Part shown: positions 43,055 through 52,044 of the stretch, piece after piece
Layout: every line of letters begins with the position of its first letter
Numbering within the stretch: the stretch's first letter is position 1
Assembly (NCBI RefSeq): GCF_014200725.1
Contig: NZ_JACHCL010000005.1
Coordinates: 62,001 to 126,000, forward strand
Length of the DNA stretch: 64,000 bases
From: Janthinobacterium silvisoli
GTDB taxonomy: Bacteria; Pseudomonadota; Gammaproteobacteria; Burkholderiales; Burkholderiaceae_D
Direction: 5' to 3'
Made by a program: the position numbers and the translations under genes
Notes under the pieces: generated by a model
The model's input: the letters and a program-made list of their open reading frames with translations, nothing else
Database searches by the model: none
What the model was told of the DNA's origin: nothing

Positions 43055-43990
43055 ATGACACTGACTGAACTGAAATATATCGTTGCAGTCGCGCGAGCGA
43101 AACACTTTGGCCACGCCGCCGAAGCCTGCTTCGTTGCCCAACCTACTTTGTCAGTGGCTATCAAGAAACTCGAAGACGAATTGGGCGTGGTGCTGTTCGA
43201 ACGGGGCGGCGCCGAAATTTCCGTGACGCCCTTGGGCGCGCAAATCATTGCCCAGGCCGAACGTGTACTGGAACAGACGGCCGCCATCAAAGAACTGGCA
43301 AAACAAAACAAGGATCCGCTGGCAGGCCCCTTGCGCCTGGGTGTGATCTATACCATCGGCCCGTATCTGCTGCCGCCGCTGGTCAAGGCGATGATCGAGC
43401 AAGTGCCGCAAATGCCGTTGATCCTGCAAGAAAATTTCACGGTGCGCCTGCTGGAACTGCTGCGCCAGGGCGAACTGGATGTAGCCATTATGGCCTTGCC
43501 ACTGCCCGAACACGGCATGGCCATGCAGACTTTGTACGATGAACCGTTCGTGGTCGCCATGCCGCGCCACCATCCGTGGGCGGCGCGCAAACAGATCGCC
43601 GCCCAGGATTTGAAGTCGGAAACCATGCTGCTGCTGGGCAATGGCCACTGCTTCCGCGACCAGGTGCTGGAAGTGTGCCCGGAAATGGCGCGTTTTTCCT
43701 CACCCGGCAACGGCATGCAGCGCACCTTCGAAGGCTCGTCGCTGGAAACCATCCGCCACATGGTGGCCAGCGGCATCGGCCTGACCGTGCTGCCGCGCGC
43801 CTCCGTGCCCGATATGGATGCCGCCGACGGCATGCTGGCTTACCGCCCGTTCGAAGAACCGGCGCCATCGCGCAGAGTGGTGATGCTGTGGCGCAAGAGC
43901 TTTACCCGCAAGGCGGCCATCGACGCCCTGTGCGCGGCGATTGCCAGCTGCAACCTGCCTGGCGTCGATACGATTTGCCTGGAAGCGTAA
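43055..43990 (+). CDS. oxyR: Hydrogen-peroxide-sensing regulator OxyR
   Basis: A 311-residue LysR regulator. The N-terminal helix-turn-helix is FGHAAEACFVAQPTLSVAIK. The effector domain has GNGHCFRDQVLEVC, so the two redox cysteines fall at residues 199 and 208, as in E. coli OxyR, where disulfide formation activates antioxidant genes. I start at the ATG at 43055 (MTLTELKYIVAVARAKHF); the upstream ATG at 42974 adds a 27-residue tail absent in the family. The ubiA gene follows 76 bases downstream. Confidence 0.95.
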   Translation: MTLTELKYIVAVARAKHFGHAAEACFVAQPTLSVAIKKLEDELGVVLFERGGAEISVTPLGAQIIAQAERVLEQTAAIKELAKQNKDPLAGPLRLGVIYTIGPYLLPPLVKAMIEQVPQMPLILQENFTVRLLELLRQGELDVAIMALPLPEHGMAMQTLYDEPFVVAMPRHHPWAARKQIAAQDLKSETMLLLGNGHCFRDQVLEVCPEMARFSSPGNGMQRTFEGSSLETIRHMVASGIGLTVLPRASVPDMDAADGMLAYRPFEEPAPSRRVVMLWRKSFTRKAAIDALCAAIASCNLPGVDTICLEA

Positions 43991-44066
43991 AAATCTAGCC
44001 GTACCTCCTGCAGCGCCATACTATTTGCGATAATCGGCGTTTCTCTTCAACAAGATTGAGTTACCC

Positions 44067-44921
44067 ATGAATAAGCTGGCGCTGTATTTCCGCCTGATCC
44101 GGCTCGACAAGCCGATCGGTACCGTGTTGCTGCTGTGGCCTACCCTGTGCGCGCTGTGGCTGGCGCAGCAAGGTCTGCCGGACTGGCGTCTGATCCTGAT
44201 CTTTACCCTCGGCACCTTCCTGATGCGTTCAGCAGGCTGCGCCATCAATGACTATGCGGACCAGGATATCGACAAATTCGTCAAGCGCACGGCCGAGCGC
44301 CCGATTACCAGCGGACGCATCAGCGGCAAGGAAGCGCTGGCGGTGGCCGGCGTGCTGACCCTGCTGGCCTTTTGCCTGGTACTACCCCTCAATACGCTGA
44401 CCAAGCAATTGTCGGTGGCCGCCGTCATCATCGCCGCCACCTACCCTTACTTCAAGCGCTTCTTTGCCATCCCGCAAGCCTACCTGGGCATCGCCTTCGG
44501 CTTCGGCATCCCGATGGGCTTTGCCGCCATCACGGGCGCCGTACCCGTGGTTGCCTGGCTGCTGCTGTTGGGTAATGTGTTCTGGGCCGTAGCCTACGAT
44601 ACGGAATACGCGATGGTCGACCGCGATGACGACTTGAAGATCGGCATCAAGACCTCAGCCATCACCTTTGGCCGCTATGACGTGGCCATCATCATGTTTT
44701 GCTACGCTGCTTTCCTGCTGCTGTGGCTTGCCTGCGGCTGGTATCTGGGCTTGCGCGGATGGTTCGTGGCAGGCTTGCTGGTCGCTGCCGGTTGCGCCGT
44801 TTACCACTACACCTTGATACGCGCACGCGAGCGTATGCCGTGTTTTGCAGCATTCCGGCATAATAACTGGCTAGGAGCAGCAGTATTTGCGGGCGTAGTC
44901 CTCGATTTTGCTTTCCGCTAG
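44067..44921 (+). CDS. ubiA: 4-hydroxybenzoate octaprenyltransferase
   Basis: A 284-residue polytopic membrane prenyltransferase that attaches the isoprenoid tail to 4-hydroxybenzoate in ubiquinone synthesis. Both aspartate-rich motifs are intact: [20 protein letters not shown] and [20 protein letters not shown]. The N-terminus [20 protein letters not shown] is characteristic of UbiA. It is a plus-strand gene after oxyR, with its own spacing and a possible own promoter. Confidence 0.97.
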   Translation: MNKLALYFRLIRLDKPIGTVLLLWPTLCALWLAQQGLPDWRLILIFTLGTFLMRSAGCAINDYADQDIDKFVKRTAERPITSGRISGKEALAVAGVLTLLAFCLVLPLNTLTKQLSVAAVIIAATYPYFKRFFAIPQAYLGIAFGFGIPMGFAAITGAVPVVAWLLLLGNVFWAVAYDTEYAMVDRDDDLKIGIKTSAITFGRYDVAIIMFCYAAFLLLWLACGWYLGLRGWFVAGLLVAAGCAVYHYTLIRARERMPCFAAFRHNNWLGAAVFAGVVLDFAFR

Positions 44922-45049
44922 CCATCCAAGCTGGCTGACAGCCCGTTTCGACGGTGGCCTAGGTTCCCGTTGAGACGGCGCAAGACAGCGTCGCCGCTGC
45001 TGCCTACACTGGTATTTCATTGTGCAGTTTCACTTCCATGAGGTAATAC

Positions 45050-45403
45050 ATGAGCTCAACACATACCGGCAAATCCAATAGCGAAAAAGTCCTGGCCGAT
45101 GCCGACAAGGCACGCGACAAACTGATCGGCGACCTGAAAGACGTCATCGACGAAGCCGAAGGCTGGCTGGACGGCGCTACCGGGCAGACGGGCGAAAATA
45201 TCAAGGCCGTCAAGGAAAAATTCCTGGCCACCGTGGAAACGGCCAAGCGCGACTTGCGCAAACTGGAAGAAGACCTGGTGCACCACACCAAGAAAGCAGC
45301 CAAGGCCACCGACGACTACGTGCAAGACAATCCCTGGAAAGCAGTCGGTGCGGGCGCCGTGGTCGGCGTGCTGTTCGGCTTGCTGCTGTCGTCACGCCGC
45401 TAA
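45050..45403 (+). CDS. DUF883 (ElaB/YqjD-type) membrane-anchored protein
   Basis: A 117-residue protein with a long amphipathic helical N-terminal part (EKVLADADKARDKLIGDLKD and VKEKFLATVETAKRDLRKLE) and a C-terminal tail anchor NPWKAVGAGAVVGVLFGLLL followed by SSRR. This matches ElaB/YqjD proteins, which tether ribosomes to the inner membrane in stationary phase in E. coli. It precedes the YqjE- and YqjK-like genes, as in the yqjD-yqjE-yqjK order. Confidence 0.9.
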   Translation: MSSTHTGKSNSEKVLADADKARDKLIGDLKDVIDEAEGWLDGATGQTGENIKAVKEKFLATVETAKRDLRKLEEDLVHHTKKAAKATDDYVQDNPWKAVGAGAVVGVLFGLLLSSRR

Positions 45404-45472
45404 CAACGCATACACAGGCGGCCTGGCCGCCATCTCGACTGGCCTGATTCATCCTGACGCGAAAGGCAGCCC

Positions 45473-45859
45473 ATGGCAATCGCTCATCATGTCGCGCAAG
45501 TCGCAGCCACCATCGCCGCCATTGTCCAGACCCGTCTGGCTTTGGCGGCGGTGGAAGTAGAAGAAGAGTCGCTGCGCTTTCTTACCTATCTGGCGCTGGC
45601 CATGCTGGCACTACTGTGCCTGTTTGTCGGCCTGGTATTGCTGATCTTTATGGTCATCGTGCTGTTCTGGGATACCCACCGTATCGCCGCCATCGGCCTG
45701 ACGGCCGCCGTCTTCATCATTGCCGCCATCGCCACCTTGCTGGGCGTGCGGACCAGTTTCCGCAGCAAGCCCAAATTGCTGTCGTTCACCATGGCAGAAC
45801 TGAACAAGGACCTGGAAGGCTTGCAAGCCTTGACGCGCCGCGGATCGGAGCCATCATGA
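45473..45859 (+). CDS. YqjE-like phage holin family membrane protein
   Basis: A 128-residue protein with an N-terminal amphipathic segment (HHVAQVAATIAAIVQTRLAL) and two membrane helices (YLALAMLALLCLFVGLVLLI and AAIGLTAAVFIIAAIATLLG) followed by a basic tail. This is the YqjE/holin-superfamily III pattern; no lysis cassette is nearby, so it is not a phage holin. The stop overlaps the start of the next gene (ATGA), so the two are coupled. Confidence 0.86.
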   Translation: MAIAHHVAQVAATIAAIVQTRLALAAVEVEEESLRFLTYLALAMLALLCLFVGLVLLIFMVIVLFWDTHRIAAIGLTAAVFIIAAIATLLGVRTSFRSKPKLLSFTMAELNKDLEGLQALTRRGSEPS

Positions 45860-46221
45860 CCACGCATCCCACCAAATTGGCGCGGCTCAGCAGCGCCGCA
45901 AGCCTCGCAGAGCGGCGCGATGCGCTGGTGGCCGAATGCGCGCTGCAGCGCCTGGCCCTCGATGTGCAAACCCGCCAATTGCTGGAGCCGCTAACAGCCG
46001 GCAATCTGCGCCATACCCTGGCCACCCGCTTCAAGGTGCCGCTGATGATAGGCGGCGCCATTGTGGGCTTGCTGCTGGTGCGGCCGCGCCGCTTCGTGCC
46101 GGTGCTGCTGGCCGGGGCGTCGCTGCTGAAACACGCCAACACCGCCCTGCCATTGATACGCACGGTGCTGGAACGCGTCGGCAAAAGAACGCCGCCACGG
46201 GTGGAACGGCCGCCGCCATAA
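45856..46221 (+). CDS. YqjK-like protein
   Basis: A 121-residue protein: a charged helical N-terminus (TTHPTKLARLSSAASLAERR, DALVAECALQRLALDVQ), a single hydrophobic segment (VPLMIGGAIVGLLLVRPRRF) and a basic C-terminus. It is in the position of yqjK behind yqjD and yqjE and starts in an ATGA overlap. The longer frame beginning at 45616 is not coding upstream of this ATG. Function unknown. Confidence 0.83.
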   Translation: MTTHPTKLARLSSAASLAERRDALVAECALQRLALDVQTRQLLEPLTAGNLRHTLATRFKVPLMIGGAIVGLLLVRPRRFVPVLLAGASLLKHANTALPLIRTVLERVGKRTPPRVERPPP

Positions 46222-46316
46222 ATATTTTTTCTGAACTGCATCCAAACGTTCTCCTAGCGGGTAGTACAGGTATCAGCCAACCGGGCTGACATCGTTACCA
46301 CCGCCAGGAGACCGCC

Positions 46317-46877
46317 ATGACACCACGCGCCAACGTACTGCACACGCTTCCATCCACCTTGACCCTGCTATGTACCGCCGCACTGCTGTCGGCCTGCGCC
46401 CCCATGGGTGCGCGCTACTCGCAAGCCCAATTGCCTGCCACCGTACAAGTGCCTGACGGCCATCAGGTGGCATTGCAGACTGTGGGAATCGGCAAGATCG
46501 CCTATGAGTGCAGGGCGAAAAAAGATGCTGCTGGCCACGAATGGGCTTTCGTGGGACCGGACGCGGCCCTGAACAACCGCAGCGGCATGCAGGTCGGCAC
46601 CTATGTCGGTCCACCCGCCACCTGGGCCAGCCTCGATGGCTCCAAAGTAACGGCCACACAGGTGGCGGTCGCACCGGCCGGCGCCGGCAATATCCCGTAT
46701 CAACTGGTGAAAGCCAATCCGGCCATCGGCAGCGGCGCCATGGTGGGCGTCACTTACATCCAGCGCGTGGCCACCAGCGGCGGCGTGGCGCCGGGCAGCA
46801 GTTGCAGCGCGGAAACAGTGGGCGCCAAACAATGGGTGCCCTATCAAGCTGATTATATTTTTTGGAAAGCAGCATAA
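46317..46877 (+). CDS. DUF3455 family lipoprotein
   Basis: A 186-residue exported protein. The signal sequence ends in a lipobox-like LLSAC at about residue 26. It continues VQVPDGHQVALQTVGIGKIA and YECRAKKDAAGHEWAFVGPD, then TWASLDGSKVTATQVAVAPA and IPYQLVKANPAIGSGAMVGV, the DUF3455 pattern. The function of this family is unknown. It lies about 90 bases before the ECF sigma factor gene, so it is a candidate target or member of that locus. Confidence 0.85.
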   Translation: MTPRANVLHTLPSTLTLLCTAALLSACAPMGARYSQAQLPATVQVPDGHQVALQTVGIGKIAYECRAKKDAAGHEWAFVGPDAALNNRSGMQVGTYVGPPATWASLDGSKVTATQVAVAPAGAGNIPYQLVKANPAIGSGAMVGVTYIQRVATSGGVAPGSSCSAETVGAKQWVPYQADYIFWKAA

Positions 46878-46968
46878 GGAGTGGGAACTGAACGGTTGGC
46901 AAAGTGTTTCTGACCTATAATCATTTTCAATTTACCAACCGTACTACTCCTGAGCGATTGCGCCAACC

Positions 46969-47526
46969 TTGCCGACACCTGCCGCCAATTTCGATTACGA
47001 CGCCACCCTGCGCGCCTGTGCCCGGGGCGAGCAGCTGGCATTGCATCAGCTATACCAACAGGAAAGCCGCTACCTGCTGGGTGTGGCTCTGCGCATCGTG
47101 CGCCAGCGGGCACTGGCCGAAGACGTGCTGCATGACGCTTTTCTCAGCATCTGGCGCCGCGCCGGCAGTTTCGACGCTACGCGCGGCAGCGGCAAGGGTT
47201 GGATCTATGTGGTGGTGCGGCACCAGGCATTGAACCTGATGCGTGCCCGCGCCCATGAAATGTCGGCCGACGAGGATACCGTGGAAACCCTGCTGCAGCA
47301 ACGCCAGGATGATGACCCCGGCGAGAGCTATGTCTTGCAAGCCGGGATGGGCAGGCTGCACGATTGCCTGGGCCATCTTGAAGCATCGAAGCGCCATTCC
47401 ATCCTGTACGCCTATGTCGATGGCTGTTCCCACAGCGAAATTGCGCAACGCCTGCAAGCGCCGCTAGGCACCGTCAAGGCCTGGGTCAAGCGGGGCCTGG
47501 CCGCCTTGCGGGAGTGCATGGGATGA
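46969..47526 (+). CDS. ECF RNA polymerase sigma factor (SigK/RpoE-like)
   Basis: A 185-residue ECF sigma factor. Region 2 has QLYQQESRYLLGVALRIVRQ and ALAEDVLHDAFLSIWRRAGS; region 4 has HSILYAYVDGCSHSEIAQRL followed by QAPLGTVKAWVKRGLAALRE. I use a TTG start at 46969 (giving MPTPAANFDYDATLRACARG) because the frame has no ATG here and an in-frame stop lies shortly upstream. Its stop overlaps the ATG of the anti-sigma gene (ATGA), so the two are a co-translated pair. Confidence 0.92.
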   Translation: MPTPAANFDYDATLRACARGEQLALHQLYQQESRYLLGVALRIVRQRALAEDVLHDAFLSIWRRAGSFDATRGSGKGWIYVVVRHQALNLMRARAHEMSADEDTVETLLQQRQDDDPGESYVLQAGMGRLHDCLGHLEASKRHSILYAYVDGCSHSEIAQRLQAPLGTVKAWVKRGLAALRECMG

Positions 47527-48230
47527 CTGACAATGATGATCTGCAAGGCCTGGCCGGCGAATATGTACTGGGCACCCTGCCACTGGATGAACGGACCGCA
47601 GTGGCACAACGTTTAGCAAACGAACCCGCCTTGCGCGAGGCTATCGACGCCTGGGAACAGCGCCTGCTGCCCTTGACGGCGTTGGCGCCGCCACAAGAAC
47701 CGTCAAGCCAGTTGTGGCCACGCATCAGCGCCAGCCTGTTCACGCCAGAAAAAGTACGCCAGGCAGGCGGCTGGCAAGCATGGTGGAATAATCTGGCTTT
47801 CTGGCGGATACTGGCCGGCGGCGGCCTGACAGCGGCACTCGCGCTGGCCGTGACGTTGACCTTGCAAACGCAGGATACGACCGGTCCCGGCTATCTGGTG
47901 GTGCTGGTGGCGCCGCAAGACAAGGCGGCCGGCTGGATTGTGCAGGCCGGTAGCCGGGGCGGCCGCGATCTGAGCCTGATCCCGCTGGGCTCAACTTCCG
48001 TGCCGCAGCAAAAAGCCTTGCAGTTCTGGACCAAGGGCAAGGATTGGGGCGCGCCTGTCTCGCTGGGCCTGGTACAACCGGGCCAGACCGTCAAGATGAA
48101 TCTGGATAAGCTGCCGCCGCTGCAAGCGGAGCAATTGTTTGAAATCACCCTGGAGCCGGCCACCGGTTCGCCGACGGGCCGGCCGACGGGGCCGGTGCTG
48201 TATATCGGCCGCGCCGTCAAAGTGATGTGA
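47523..48230 (+). CDS. Anti-sigma factor, RskA-like
   Basis: A 235-residue membrane protein. The N-terminal cytoplasmic anti-sigma domain reads DDLQGLAGEYVLGTLPLDER, TAVAQRLANEPALREAIDAW; a membrane helix follows (FWRILAGGGLTAALALAVTL), then a periplasmic beta-rich domain (YLVVLVAPQDKAAGWIVQAG) with the KALQFWTKGKDWGAPVSLGL stretch of the RskA C-terminal domain. It should hold the upstream sigma factor inactive until an envelope signal. No protease gene is adjacent. Confidence 0.9.
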   Translation: MTDNDDLQGLAGEYVLGTLPLDERTAVAQRLANEPALREAIDAWEQRLLPLTALAPPQEPSSQLWPRISASLFTPEKVRQAGGWQAWWNNLAFWRILAGGGLTAALALAVTLTLQTQDTTGPGYLVVLVAPQDKAAGWIVQAGSRGGRDLSLIPLGSTSVPQQKALQFWTKGKDWGAPVSLGLVQPGQTVKMNLDKLPPLQAEQLFEITLEPATGSPTGRPTGPVLYIGRAVKVM

Positions 48231-48234
48231 GGAG

Positions 48235-49065
48235 TTACTTTCCCAGTTCGTCGCCCATTTCGCGGCCCCGCTCGGCCGCCGCCTTGACCGCCTTGACGAT
48301 GGCCGCCTTCACGCCGCTCTCTTCCATGCTGGTGAGAGCGGCATAGGTGGTGCCGCCTTTCGAGGTGACGCGCTCGCGCAAGAGCGACACGGCTTCCGTC
48401 GACTGCGCCGCCAGCTGCGCTGCGCCGGTAAACGTGGCGATCGCCAACTGCGTACCCTGCTCCGCCGTCAAGCCCAGTTCGCTGGCCGCTTGCTGCATCG
48501 CTTCGATAAAGTAAAACACATACGCCGGGCCGCTGCCGGACACCGCCGTCACGGGGTCGATCTGCGCTTCGTCGTCGAGCCAGACGGTGGCGCCCACCGC
48601 CTGCAAAATGGCGTCGGCCTGGGCTTTTTGCGTAGCCGTCACGCCGCTGCTGGCCACCAGCCCCGTGATGCCCATGCCGATCAAGGCGGGGGTATTGGGC
48701 ATGCAGCGCACGATGGCGGGGTAATTACCTAGCCAGCGCGACAGGTCCGTGGCGCGGATGCCGGCCGCGATCGACAGCACCAGCGGCTGTTTTTCCGCAT
48801 GAATGAATGGCAGCAATTGTGCCGTCACTTCTTTCATGCTTTGCGGTTTCACGGCCAGCACGATCACGTCGACGGCACGTAAAGCATCGCCGGCGCTGCT
48901 GGCCGTGCTGACGCCGAATTGCGCCTGCAGTTTTTCCAGCGCCGGGGCATGCGGGTCGATCACGTGGATATTGGCGCCAGCCGTCAACTTGCCGGCCAGG
49001 CCCGCGATCAGGGCTGCCGCCATATTGCCGCCGCCCACAAATGCTATTTTCAATGCTGTCGTCAT
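48235..49065 (-). CDS. proC: Pyrroline-5-carboxylate reductase
   Basis: A 276-residue NADPH-dependent enzyme making proline from pyrroline-5-carboxylate. The dinucleotide-binding motif IAFVGGGNMAAALIAGLAGK starts the protein, and the catalytic domain has TAVSGSGPAYVFYFIEAMQQ and VTSKGGTTYAALTSMEESGV (P5CR signature). It lies 15 bases after yggS, as in many proteobacteria. It is convergent with the anti-sigma gene; the stops are only four bases apart. Confidence 0.97.
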   Translation of the reverse strand: MTTALKIAFVGGGNMAAALIAGLAGKLTAGANIHVIDPHAPALEKLQAQFGVSTASSAGDALRAVDVIVLAVKPQSMKEVTAQLLPFIHAEKQPLVLSIAAGIRATDLSRWLGNYPAIVRCMPNTPALIGMGITGLVASSGVTATQKAQADAILQAVGATVWLDDEAQIDPVTAVSGSGPAYVFYFIEAMQQAASELGLTAEQGTQLAIATFTGAAQLAAQSTEAVSLLRERVTSKGGTTYAALTSMEESGVKAAIVKAVKAAAERGREMGDELGK

Positions 49066-49080
49066 GGCTACTCTTTCAAA

Positions 49081-49782
49081 TCAGGAATAATTTCGGGAAC
49101 CAAAGATCGCGCTACCCACGCGTACGATGGTGGCGCCTTCCAGCACGGCGGCGGACAAATCGGCGGACATGCCCATCGACAAGGTATCGAGCGCCAAGCC
49201 TTCTGCGCGCAACTGTTCATACAGCGCGCGCAGCCGGGCAAACGCGGCGCGCTGACGGGTCAGATCCGTTTCCGGCTCCGGTATCGCCATCAAGCCGCGC
49301 AGCCGCAGTTTCGGCAGTTGCGCCACCGCACGCGCCAGCGCCGGCAATTCCGCGGGTGTGACGCCGCTCTTGCTGGCTTCACCGCTGATATTGACTTGCA
49401 AACAGATATTCAAGTCTGGCAAGCCATCGGGGCGTTGTTCGGATAAGCGCACGGCAATCTTTTCGCGCTCGACCGTATGCACCCAGTCAAAATGTTCGGC
49501 GATGGGACGGGTTTTATTACTCTGGATGGGGCCGATAAAATGCCATGTCAGTACCGTTTGCGGCAAGCTGGCTTTCACAGCGGCAATCTTGTCGAGCGCT
49601 TCCTGCAGATAGTTTTCGCCAAATGCCGTCTGGCCTGCTTGCACCGCTTGCAGCACGGCGTCGGCACCAAAGGTTTTCGATACGGCTAGCAGAGTGACGT
49701 CTTGCGCTGGGCGCTGCGCCTCGTCAGCCGCCTGCGCGATACTGCCGCGTACGGCTTGCAAGTTCTGTTCGATTGTGGACAT
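49081..49782 (-). CDS. YggS family pyridoxal-phosphate-binding homeostasis protein
   Basis: A 233-residue PLP protein of the YggS/PROSC family. The PLP-binding Lys is in VTLLAVSKTFGADAVLQAVQ and the family signature is WHFIGPIQSNKTRPIAEHFD, with a C-terminal SMGMSADLSAAVLEGATIVR and VRVGSAIFGSR. It is not an alanine racemase although it shares the fold; it controls vitamin B6 pools. I start at ATG 49782 (MSTIEQ); an ATG two codons upstream is an alternative. Divergent from pilT. Confidence 0.95.
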   Translation of the reverse strand: MSTIEQNLQAVRGSIAQAADEAQRPAQDVTLLAVSKTFGADAVLQAVQAGQTAFGENYLQEALDKIAAVKASLPQTVLTWHFIGPIQSNKTRPIAEHFDWVHTVEREKIAVRLSEQRPDGLPDLNICLQVNISGEASKSGVTPAELPALARAVAQLPKLRLRGLMAIPEPETDLTRQRAAFARLRALYEQLRAEGLALDTLSMGMSADLSAAVLEGATIVRVGSAIFGSRNYS

Positions 49783-49863
49783 AATCATTTTCTAGTGGAT
49801 TCGGGCAGAGGCTAGCTTCATCAGCCAGGTCGACAGCCCATATTGCAGGCACAGGGATTATAA

Positions 49864-50907
49864 ATGGACATTTCCGAACTACTCGCATTCTCCGTCAAGA
49901 ACAAGGCATCCGATTTGCATCTGTCGGCCGGCTTGCCGCCGATGATACGGGTCAATGGCGATGTGCGCCGCCTGAACGTGGCGCCGCTGGAGCACAAGGA
50001 AGTGCACGGCATGATCTATGACATCATGAACGACAGCCAGCGCAAGGCCTATGAAGAAGCGCTCGAATGCGATTTCTCATTCGAGATTCCCGGCCTGGCC
50101 CGCTTCCGCGTGAATGCCTACAACCAGGAACGGGGCGCCTCGGCCGTGCTGCGCACGATCCCGTCGAAAGTACTGACCCTGGAAGAACTCAATAGTCCGC
50201 GCATCTTCGGCGAACTGGCGATGCGCCCGCGCGGCCTGGTGCTGGTGACGGGGCCGACCGGTTCCGGCAAGTCGACCACCCTGGCGGCAATGGTCAACCA
50301 TGTCAACGAACGGCTCAACCATCACATCCTGACGATAGAAGACCCGATCGAGTTTGTGCATGAACCGAAGAAATGCCTGATCAACCAGCGCGAAGTGGGA
50401 TCGCACACGCACTCGTTCAGCAATGCCTTGCGCTCGGCCCTGCGCGAAGATCCGGACGTCATTTTAGTGGGTGAATTGCGCGACCTGGAAACCATCCGTC
50501 TGGCGCTGACGGCGGCGGAAACAGGCCATCTGGTGTTCGGTACCCTGCATACCTCGTCGGCGGCAAAATCCATCGACCGCATCATCGACGTGTTCCCGGC
50601 AGAAGAAAAGGAAATGGTGCGGGCCATGCTGTCCGAATCCTTGCAGGCGGTGATTTCGCAAAACTTGCTGAAAACCAAGGATGGCACGGGTCGCGTGGCC
50701 GCCCATGAAATCATGCTGGCCACGCCAGCCGTGCGTAATCTGATCCGCGAAGCCAAAGTGGCGCAGATGTATTCGGCCATCCAGACGGGCAGCAGCGTGG
50801 GCATGCAAACCCTGGACCAGTGCCTCTCCGACCTGGTGCGGCGCGGCACGATTTCGGCGGAAACGGCGCGCACGGCCGCCAAGTCGCCTGAAAACTTTCC
50901 AGGGTAA
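49864..50907 (+). CDS. pilT: Type IV pilus retraction ATPase PilT
   Basis: A 347-residue hexameric ATPase powering retraction of type IV pili (twitching, DNA uptake). Walker A is GPTGSGKSTT; the Asp box is HILTIEDPIEFVHEPKKCLI; Walker B is REDPDVILVGELRDLETIRL; the His box is ETGHLVFGTLHTSSAAKSID. The PilT-specific AIRNLIRE-like stretch reads PAVRNLIREAKVAQMYSAIQ. pilU follows five bases downstream. Pilus structural genes are elsewhere. Confidence 0.97.
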   Translation: MDISELLAFSVKNKASDLHLSAGLPPMIRVNGDVRRLNVAPLEHKEVHGMIYDIMNDSQRKAYEEALECDFSFEIPGLARFRVNAYNQERGASAVLRTIPSKVLTLEELNSPRIFGELAMRPRGLVLVTGPTGSGKSTTLAAMVNHVNERLNHHILTIEDPIEFVHEPKKCLINQREVGSHTHSFSNALRSALREDPDVILVGELRDLETIRLALTAAETGHLVFGTLHTSSAAKSIDRIIDVFPAEEKEMVRAMLSESLQAVISQNLLKTKDGTGRVAAHEIMLATPAVRNLIREAKVAQMYSAIQTGSSVGMQTLDQCLSDLVRRGTISAETARTAAKSPENFPG

Positions 50908-50912
50908 GCCGC

Positions 50913-52043
50913 ATGGACGATAGTTTGCAAACGATGCATAGCTTGCTGGCACAGATGCGCGAACGCGGCGGCTCGGACCTGTTCATCACAGCCGGCTTTC
51001 CGCCCGCCATCAAGCTCGATGGCAAGCTGACACCGCTGTCTGCCGAACCGCTAGCTGCTGCCCAGGCCAGTGCCTGCGTGCGCGCCGTCATGAACGAGCG
51101 GCAAGCGGCCGACTTCGAAACCAGCCGCGAAGCCAATTTCGCCATCAGCCCGGATGGCCTGGGGCGCTTCCGCGTGTCGGCTTTCGTGCAAATAGGACAG
51201 GCAGGCATGGTATTGCGCACGATCAATACCGCCATCCCCAAGCTGGACGCGCTGGGCTTGCCCGCCATCCTGCAAGACGTGGTGATGAGCAAACGAGGGC
51301 TGGTCATCATGGTAGGCGCCACCGGTTGCGGCAAGTCGACCACGCTGGCCGCCATGCTGGGCCACCGCAACGAACACAGCCACGGCCACATCATCACCAT
51401 CGAAGACCCGGTGGAATTCATCCACCCGCATGGCAATTGCATCGTCACCCAGCGCGAAGTGGGCGTCGATACGGAAGACTGGGCCACGGCCCTGAAAAAC
51501 ACCTTGCGCCAGGCGCCCGACGTGATACAGATCGGCGAAATCCGCGACCGCGACACCATGGACCACGCCATCGCATTTGCCGAGACAGGCCATCTGTGCC
51601 TGGCCACCTTGCACGCCAACAACGCCAACCAGGCGCTGGACCGCATCATCAACTTTTTCCCTGAAGAACGGCGCCAGCAATTGCTGATGGATTTGTCGCT
51701 CAATTTGAAGGGAGTCATCTCGCAGCGCCTGATTCCAGCGAGCAATGGCAACGGCCGCAAGGTAGCGATGGAAATCCTGCTCAATTCGCCGCTGATGAGC
51801 GAGCTGATCTTCAAGGGCCAGGTGCATGACATCAAGGAATTGATGAAGAAATCGCGCGAACTGGGCATGCAAACGTTTGACCAGGCCCTGTTCGAGCTGC
51901 ATGAAGCAGGATCGATCAGTTACGAAGACGCCTTGCGCAACGCCGATTCTGTCAACGACCTGCGCCTGGCGATCAAGCTCGACGGCAAATCCAGCTCTGC
52001 GTCCAATGCGGCGCAAGGCCAGGCATCGTGGGGACTGCTCTGA
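50913..52043 (+). CDS. pilU: PilT-dependent retraction ATPase PilU
   Basis: A 376-residue PilT paralogue that assists PilT in pilus retraction. Walker A is GATGCGKSTT, the Asp box is HIITIEDPVEFIHPHGNCIV, Walker B is RQAPDVIQIGEIRDRDTMDH and the His box is ETGHLCLATLHANNANQALD. The segment EERRQQLLMDLSLNLKGVIS is PilU-like. It follows pilT in the usual pilT-pilU order and the glutathione peroxidase gene starts just one base after its stop. Confidence 0.95.
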   Translation: MDDSLQTMHSLLAQMRERGGSDLFITAGFPPAIKLDGKLTPLSAEPLAAAQASACVRAVMNERQAADFETSREANFAISPDGLGRFRVSAFVQIGQAGMVLRTINTAIPKLDALGLPAILQDVVMSKRGLVIMVGATGCGKSTTLAAMLGHRNEHSHGHIITIEDPVEFIHPHGNCIVTQREVGVDTEDWATALKNTLRQAPDVIQIGEIRDRDTMDHAIAFAETGHLCLATLHANNANQALDRIINFFPEERRQQLLMDLSLNLKGVISQRLIPASNGNGRKVAMEILLNSPLMSELIFKGQVHDIKELMKKSRELGMQTFDQALFELHEAGSISYEDALRNADSVNDLRLAIKLDGKSSSASNAAQGQASWGLL

Positions 52044-52044
52044 G

